The notes beneath the pieces were generated by a model. That model searched no databases, was not told where the DNA came from, and saw only the letters and a list, made by a program, of their open reading frames with translations. A stretch of DNA of 35,320 nucleotides. Origin: Verrucomicrobiota bacterium (GTDB lineage: Bacteria; Verrucomicrobiota; Verrucomicrobiia; Chthoniobacterales; UBA10450). A program made the position numbers and the translations under genes. Shown piece after piece: positions 30,780 to 35,320 of the stretch (position 1 is its first letter; each line of letters begins with the position of its first letter). Location of the stretch: the NCBI GenBank assembly GCA_003219175.1, contig QHPU01000125.1, forward strand, positions 1 through 35,320, given 5' to 3'.

Positions 30780-33685
30780 ATCGCGGCGATGAGCTCTCGC
30801 GCTTTTCCCAGCGCCTCAGCGATCTTGCTCGAGTCCTTCCCGGCGCCTTGGGCATTTTCTGGCCGACCGCCGCCTTTGCCGCCAACAATCGGTGCGATCT
30901 CCTGAATCAATTTGTTCGCCTGAAATTTAGAGCTGAGTTCTTTGGGCACAACCGCAAGGAGGGCGACACGCCCGTCTGCCGTGCCTGCCAAAAAAATCGG
31001 CCCCTTAATTCTTGTCCTGAGTGCATCGCTGACGGCTTGAAGCAATTTGGTATCGGCATTCTTTACTTCGGCAACGACGTTGCCTTTGTCGGCATGCGTT
31101 GTCGCTAGTTCCTTCGCAATCTCAGCCGCCCGAGTCTTCAATTGTACCTCGCTCGCCTTTGCCCCTTTCTTTTCCCATTCCCGAACGTCAGCCTCAAACT
31201 TTTCCAGATGAGCCGCGCGCGCATCGATCACCTTCAACATCTCCGCCGTTTCGCTTCTGTCATCGAGTGCAGGCAACGCCGCAACGTCCGATTTCTTCCG
31301 CTTAAGCGTCTCGAATCTCTTCCCCTGCCGCGCAGCTTCATGAATCGCCCAGTTGCGCGCCGCTTTGCCCGCGACCGCTTCGATTCGCCGAATTCCCGCA
31401 GCGATCGCTTCCTCTCTCACAATACGAAATGGCCCGATCTCCGATGTCGATCTTACATGCGTGCCACCGCAAAGCTCCATGGAGTAGCCATTCAACCTCC
31501 TCGGCTCCCCGCCAATTTGTAAGACACGGACTTTGTCGCCGTACTTTTCGCCGAAGAATTGCTGGATCTCTTTACGCTGCCTAGCTTCCGCGTACGGAAT
31601 CTCGGTCCACGAGACCGACGCGTCCTCCGCAATTTTTTCGTTCACTACCCTTTCGACATCGCGCTTTTGCTCCGGCGTCAGCGGCGCGCTCGAAAAATCA
31701 AACGTCAATTTGTCAGGTCCAACGTAGCTTCCCTTTTGCGTCGCATCGCGCGAAACAATTTCGTGCAGCGCCCAATGCAACAAGTGCGTCACAGTGTGAT
31801 GTCCCTGAATCAGCTTCCTTCGATCGACATCGACCGAAACGCGCACCCCTTCGCCAGGTTCCGGCGGGCGGCCATCTATGACCTTGGCGCGATGAACGAA
31901 GATATCGCTGCGTTTTTGGGTGTCGATGACCCGAAGCTGGCCCACTTCTGTCCGATCACGTCCCGGAACATGAAGCATTCCATGATCGCCGACTTGTCCG
32001 CCCATTTCGGCATAAAGGGGCGTTTGATCGAGAACGACGGCGAGCTCTTCCGGCTTGTTTCCAGGCAAAACATTTTGAACAACCGACTCAGTTTCCAAAA
32101 AATCGTAGCCAAGAAATTTTGTTGGCATGGCCGCGATTTCTCCTTCAACTGCGATCTTCTCTTTCTTCTGAGCCTTGCGCGCGCGCGCGCGTTGCTGCTC
32201 CATCAACTTTTCAAAGCCGGCGACATCGATTGCCAATCCTCGCTCACGCGCCATCAGCTCAGTTAAATCCAGCGGGAATCCTTGCTCGTCATAAAGGCGG
32301 AACGCGAATGCACCAGAAATTTCCTTTTTGAGGTTACCTTCCGCATCGCGAAACGCCCGTCCGAAAGATTTGCGGGTCTTGTAATCGTTCGTCGCTGCTG
32401 AAAACTCTGACGCTTTGAACTCATCCTGGCCGCTGAAGCGCGAGATCGATTCAATCATCCGAACAGCTTCGTCGAACAAGTCGATTCCTTTATCGAGCGT
32501 TTTGTTAAACGATTCTTCCTCCCGGCGAATGGTTTCCTGAATCATCTTCATCTTTGAGGGGACCTCGGGAAATACGTCGCCCATGGTCTTGGCAACAACG
32601 TCCACCAGTTTGAAGAAGAACGGTTCGTGAAAGCCTAATGAACGACCATAACGAACGGCGCGCCGTAAAATGCGCCGCAAAACGTAACCCCGCCCTTCAT
32701 TTGAAGGAATAATTCCGTCCGCAATCGCAAAAATGATCGCGCGGATATGATCTGCGATGACGCGGAAGGCGATATCGATCTTTTCCTGCTCGCTTTCACC
32801 GGCAGTTCCATGTTTTGGAAGGGTCGACTCATATTTTTTGCCACTGAGTTTTTCAATCCCATCGAAGATCGGGCGAAAGATGTCGGTTTCGTAGTTTGAA
32901 ACTGTTCCGGAAAAATCGGCGAGATTCTTCGTGCCCTGAATGATCGCTGTCACGCGCTCGAAACCCATTCCGGTATCGACGTGACGTTGTGGCAACGGCA
33001 CGAAGGTGCCGTCCGCGTTGGCGTTGAATTGAATGAACACCAGGTTCCAAATCTCAATGCACCGCGGATCGTTTTTGTTCACGAGCGATCCGCGCGTGTC
33101 GCCGTCAAGAGTAAGGTCGACATGTAGTTCCGAACAAGGTCCGCAGGGCCCGGTATCGCCCATCATCCAGAAGTTGTCGGCTTTGCCGAAACCAAGAACG
33201 TGAATCTTCGGATCCAGATCCGCATCTTGGAACAAGCGCGCCCAGTGATCGTATGCTTCCTGATCGAACTCGGCCGGTTCGCCAGCGCCTGGTTTGTAAA
33301 TGGTCGCATAGAGTCGTTGCGCGGGAAATTTCCAGCGCTCAACCACAAGTTCCCACGCCCATTCGATTGCTTCCTTCTTGAAATAATCGCCAAAACTCCA
33401 GTTGCCGAGCATCTCGAAAAAGGTGTGATGATAGGTGTCGAGCCCGACATCTTCGAGATCGTTATGTTTCCCGCCGGCGCGAATGCATTTCTGGGTGTCG
33501 ACCACGCGTGGCGGATTCCAGATCGGTTTTTCTTGGCCCAGAAAAATCGGCACGAACTGGTTCATGCCGGCGTTGGTAAAAAGCAAATTGGGCGCGTCGG
33601 GCAGAAGCGATGACGACGGCACGATCGCGTGCTGCTTTTCGCGAAAGAAATCGAGGAAGCTTTGACGAATCTCGGCGCCGGTCAT
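30776..33685 (-). CDS. alaS: Alanyl-tRNA synthetase
   Basis: AlaRS charges tRNA-Ala and edits mischarged serine and glycine. The 969-residue product is longer than the usual 870-880 but has all domains: the class II catalytic core with NLLFTNAGMNQFVPIFLG (about 32-49), TYHHTFFEMLGNWSFGDYFKKEA (about 84-106) and HVDTGMGFERV (about 235-245), the tRNA-recognition helical region, the editing domain with HTVTHLLHWALHEI and the metal motif ELCGGTHVRST, and a C-terminal DHHA1-like region ending VGGKGGGRPENAQGAGKD. The extra length is spread over the middle helical part (about 400-470) and the C-terminal coiled coil (about 800-850). The ATG at 33685 has no visible Shine-Dalgarno. Confidence 0.96.
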   Translation of the reverse strand: MTGAEIRQSFLDFFREKQHAIVPSSSLLPDAPNLLFTNAGMNQFVPIFLGQEKPIWNPPRVVDTQKCIRAGGKHNDLEDVGLDTYHHTFFEMLGNWSFGDYFKKEAIEWAWELVVERWKFPAQRLYATIYKPGAGEPAEFDQEAYDHWARLFQDADLDPKIHVLGFGKADNFWMMGDTGPCGPCSELHVDLTLDGDTRGSLVNKNDPRCIEIWNLVFIQFNANADGTFVPLPQRHVDTGMGFERVTAIIQGTKNLADFSGTVSNYETDIFRPIFDGIEKLSGKKYESTLPKHGTAGESEQEKIDIAFRVIADHIRAIIFAIADGIIPSNEGRGYVLRRILRRAVRYGRSLGFHEPFFFKLVDVVAKTMGDVFPEVPSKMKMIQETIRREEESFNKTLDKGIDLFDEAVRMIESISRFSGQDEFKASEFSAATNDYKTRKSFGRAFRDAEGNLKKEISGAFAFRLYDEQGFPLDLTELMARERGLAIDVAGFEKLMEQQRARARKAQKKEKIAVEGEIAAMPTKFLGYDFLETESVVQNVLPGNKPEELAVVLDQTPLYAEMGGQVGDHGMLHVPGRDRTEVGQLRVIDTQKRSDIFVHRAKVIDGRPPEPGEGVRVSVDVDRRKLIQGHHTVTHLLHWALHEIVSRDATQKGSYVGPDKLTFDFSSAPLTPEQKRDVERVVNEKIAEDASVSWTEIPYAEARQRKEIQQFFGEKYGDKVRVLQIGGEPRRLNGYSMELCGGTHVRSTSEIGPFRIVREEAIAAGIRRIEAVAGKAARNWAIHEAARQGKRFETLKRKKSDVAALPALDDRSETAEMLKVIDARAAHLEKFEADVREWEKKGAKASEVQLKTRAAEIAKELATTHADKGNVVAEVKNADTKLLQAVSDALRTRIKGPIFLAGTADGRVALLAVVPKELSSKFQANKLIQEIAPIVGGKGGGRPENAQGAGKDSSKIAEALGKARELIAAI

Positions 33686-33775
33686 GCCAGAATTAAACGC
33701 GACATTTAGTAAGACGCGAGAATTACCGCAATCCTCCAGGCAAAATAACTGATAGCACAGCGCTCAGCTTTTTTC

Positions 33776-33813
33776 TTTGGTGACGGGTGCTTCGCGCTTC
33801 CTCCGTCACCAAA
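33776..33813. repeat. 11-bp perfect inverted repeat in the alaS/cupredoxin divergent gap
   Basis: TTTGGTGACGG (33776-33786) pairs perfectly with CCGTCACCAAA (33803-33813) around a 16-base loop. The gap 33686-33929 is divergent and must hold the promoters of alaS and possibly the cupredoxin gene, but I could not identify convincing -35/-10 pairs. The hairpin could be an operator, a leader structure for alaS, or another dispersed palindrome. Confidence 0.65.
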
Positions 33814-33929
33814 CTTCACCGCTTTGTCCAGCGTTGCGGTCGTCCGGCGCGACATCAACTAAGGGGAGGGGAATATCACCGGTCCAAAACGGTATGGATA
33901 AGTGAAAGCAATTTACCAATCGCCATTCA

Positions 33930-34391
33930 GTGAAACCAAAACATCAAAAGACCCACTTTATGTCGGCTTTTCCTGTTCACCGTCAAAAACACGCCGCCAA
34001 GTGCGTAACCGTGTTGTCGCCATTTCTGAGACACTTGAATACAGGGACCCTGGCGTTTGTGATGTTCGTTGCTCTCGCGTTTCTGAGTAACACGCACGGT
34101 AAAAACCCCGAAACCAGAGAGTCAGTTCCTTCCAAAGCTACAAAGACTGAAGTTGTCATCGATACCTTTAATTTTTCACCGCAAACTATCGCCGTTTCCG
34201 TGGGGGCCACGGTCACTTGGACTAACCATGACAATGTGGCTCATACGGTGACGAGCGCCGACAATCAGTTCAAGAAGTCGCCGGTATTGAAGGCGGGGGA
34301 GCGCTTCTCCAACACCTTCGCGACAGCAGGAACTTACTCTTACTTCTGTTCCATTCACCATCGGATGACCGGAAAGATCATCGTTAAGTAA
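33930..34391 (+). CDS. Cupredoxin (plastocyanin/amicyanin-like), exported or anchored
   Basis: A type 1 blue-copper protein for electron transfer outside the cytoplasm. Numbered from GTG 33930 (153 residues) the copper ligands are H105 in NVAHTVTS, C140, H143 and M146 in YFCSIHHRM; the C-x2-H-x2-M spacing is exactly that of amicyanin. The beta-sandwich strands VVIDTFNFSPQTIAVSVGATVTW and AGTYSYFCSIHHRMTGKIIVK are typical. A hydrophobic segment (LAFVMFVALAFLSNTHG, about 41-57) is the signal or anchor. The start is uncertain: GTG 33930, ATG 33960 and TTG 34035 are all in frame, and the last would place the signal peptide at the N-terminus. The electron-transfer partner is not in view. Confidence 0.86.
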   Translation: MKPKHQKTHFMSAFPVHRQKHAAKCVTVLSPFLRHLNTGTLAFVMFVALAFLSNTHGKNPETRESVPSKATKTEVVIDTFNFSPQTIAVSVGATVTWTNHDNVAHTVTSADNQFKKSPVLKAGERFSNTFATAGTYSYFCSIHHRMTGKIIVK

Positions 34392-34425
34392 TACCAACCA
34401 CTGCAGACAATATGAAATCGCTGCT

Positions 34426-34962
34426 TTGTTCAATTTTCGTGGAAGACTGCGCCATTTGACTATTCCGCTGGCCCTAATCATTGGCAGTTCAACCATTGCA
34501 CAAGCAAAAGATAGCAGTCCGCTATTTCACGGGCCCATGAGTTCAAGAGACTCGGAGTGTCCTGGCGGATCGTCCCGAGGACACCTAACGGTCTATTTAA
34601 GGACCGATGAATCCTATGATGGCAACGCGTGGTATTTTCCTCAAAACCTTTTCGCCATCTACACGATCGACGGAAAGCTCTTTAAAAACGTCACAAGCCA
34701 ACTTTGGGCGGACGAGGAAATTCCCGAGGTCGTGGCGCTGCCGGTTGGATCTTACATGGTTGCTGCTCGATCGGAGAAGGACGGATATATCCGCCTACCT
34801 GTTGCCATCAAGGCGGGTCAGCGAACGGTTCTTGACCTGGATCAGCGCGAAACTGACCGCTGGAGAATCCACGCAACGGTCAACCTGCGCAGACCGGGGT
34901 TGTGCGCGGGCCGCCAAATGTCTGATGACTACTTCTCAAGCCGCCCCATTTCCCGCGCCTGA
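34426..34962 (+). CDS. Secreted protein of unknown function
   Basis: From TTG 34426 the product has 178 residues with a signal-peptide-like segment (HLTIPLALIIGSSTIAQAKD, about 10-29). The mature part has alternating beta-strand-like segments (GHLTVYLRTDES, NLFAIYTIDGKLFKNV, EVVALPVGSYMVAARSEKDGYIRLPVAIKAGQRTVLDLD), suggesting a small beta-sandwich, but I recognise no family. The start is unclear: an ATG at 34412 in another frame opens MKSLLCSIFVED and stops after 15 codons, so a frameshift near 34440 or a short leader peptide is possible. It is 34 bp after the cupredoxin gene on the same strand. Confidence 0.6.
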   Translation: MFNFRGRLRHLTIPLALIIGSSTIAQAKDSSPLFHGPMSSRDSECPGGSSRGHLTVYLRTDESYDGNAWYFPQNLFAIYTIDGKLFKNVTSQLWADEEIPEVVALPVGSYMVAARSEKDGYIRLPVAIKAGQRTVLDLDQRETDRWRIHATVNLRRPGLCAGRQMSDDYFSSRPISRA

Positions 34963-35107
34963 GAGAAGTAGGCTTTCAGCCCTCTCCAGCGATTTACTAC
35001 TTTTTGACAACAATCAAAGGAATATCTCACGCGGTTTCCAGTCTAGAGGAATGCAGGCCGGAGGTACCGGCGTTCTTATAAGCAACAACAACCTGAGGTA
35101 CAAACAT

Positions 35108-35320
35108 ATGTTCAGAATTTTAGTCACGTTTGCGTTAATTTCCGCTTTCTTGCAGGTCGCTCCGCTTGCGAATGTAGCGACGGACGAAGAACAGAATTCG
35201 GACCACCCAGGCAACGTCGTCATCGAGTGGAATCGAACTCTTTTGGCAATCGTTCGCACGCCCGGCGCTCAGCCACCTACCGTTCACTCAACTCGCAATT
35301 TCGCGATTTTGCACGCTGCC
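35108..35320 (+). CDS. Vanadium-dependent haloperoxidase/PAP2-family protein, N-terminal part (runs off the right edge)
   Basis: An open frame begins at the ATG at 35108 behind the Shine-Dalgarno GAGGT (35095-35099). It encodes a signal peptide (MFRILVTFALISAFLQVAPLA) then VVIEWNRTLLAIVRTPGA and QPPTVHSTRNFAILHAA. The pattern 'V..WN...L..VR.....P....R..A..HAA' is the N-terminus of bacterial vanadium-dependent haloperoxidase-like acid phosphatases, which usually continue 'IYDAVN'. The vanadate- or phosphate-binding motifs lie beyond the window. It follows the secreted unknown after 145 bp that contain no other gene. Confidence 0.8.
   Translation, partial: MFRILVTFALISAFLQVAPLANVATDEEQNSDHPGNVVIEWNRTLLAIVRTPGAQPPTVHSTRNFAILHAA

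Noticed and set aside
35004-35028. TTGACA at 35004 as a promoter for the haloperoxidase-like gene
   Set aside because: The only T/A-rich hexamer downstream (TATCTC at 35023) gives a 13-bp spacer, too short for a sigma-70 promoter.

Overview
The window looks like a chromosomal segment of a verrucomicrobial bacterium, probably of the Chthoniobacterales/Spartobacteria type. I infer this from the protein flavour (DUF5069, DUF885, PA2169-type DUF2383, a GH26-like glycosidase, ECF sigma factors of the 'TTHWSMVL' type, a YfbK-type sequence) and from a gram-negative envelope set (HldD, a TonB-dependent receptor). Intergenic DNA is packed with small palindromic elements and degenerate 8-bp tandem repeats. 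No phage, plasmid, transposase or CRISPR is visible.

Layout. 1-2.3 kb (minus): a partial ECF sigma factor, then rplL, rplJ, rplA. 2.5-6.4 kb: secreted amidohydrolase, OsmC-like protein, HldD epimerase, and a methyltransferase flanked by a 17-bp direct repeat. 6.4-8.9 kb: a compact cobalamin riboswitch, several palindromic repeats, and a BtuB-like receptor. 9.0-15.7 kb: rmuC, a DUF885 protein, a CtpA-like protease, tsaD carrying an in-frame palindromic element, and ispA. 15.9-17.5 kb is a decay zone: a sigma-factor/vWA chimera from an apparent internal deletion, next to a frameshifted, internally deleted EamA transporter. 17.5-21.4 kb (plus): a TPR membrane protein, then tRNA-Thr, tuf, tRNA-Trp, secE, nusG, rplK. 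21.9-25.7 kb: a second DUF885 protein, GH26-like glycosidase, DUF2383 and DUF5069 proteins. 25.9-33.7 kb: UbiB/ABC1-family protein, APC amino-acid permease, two membrane proteins, alaS. 33.9-35.3 kb: cupredoxin, a secreted unknown, and the start of a vanadium-dependent haloperoxidase/PAP2-family protein.

The main points of interest are these. (1) The normally contiguous secE-nusG-rplK-rplA-rplJ-rplL-rpoB cluster is broken between rplK and rplA and again after rplL; the halves lie 16.5 kb apart on opposite strands, each preceded by a near-identical TTGACA-N16-TAGYTT promoter. (2) A modular population of palindromic elements abuts start and stop codons, and one copy lies inside tsaD. (3) Degenerate pyrimidine-rich tandem repeats sit where a Shine-Dalgarno would be upstream of rplJ, secE, tsaD and ispA. 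(4) A sigma/vWA fusion gene is still an open frame. All functional calls are from reading the sequence; no database search was run.
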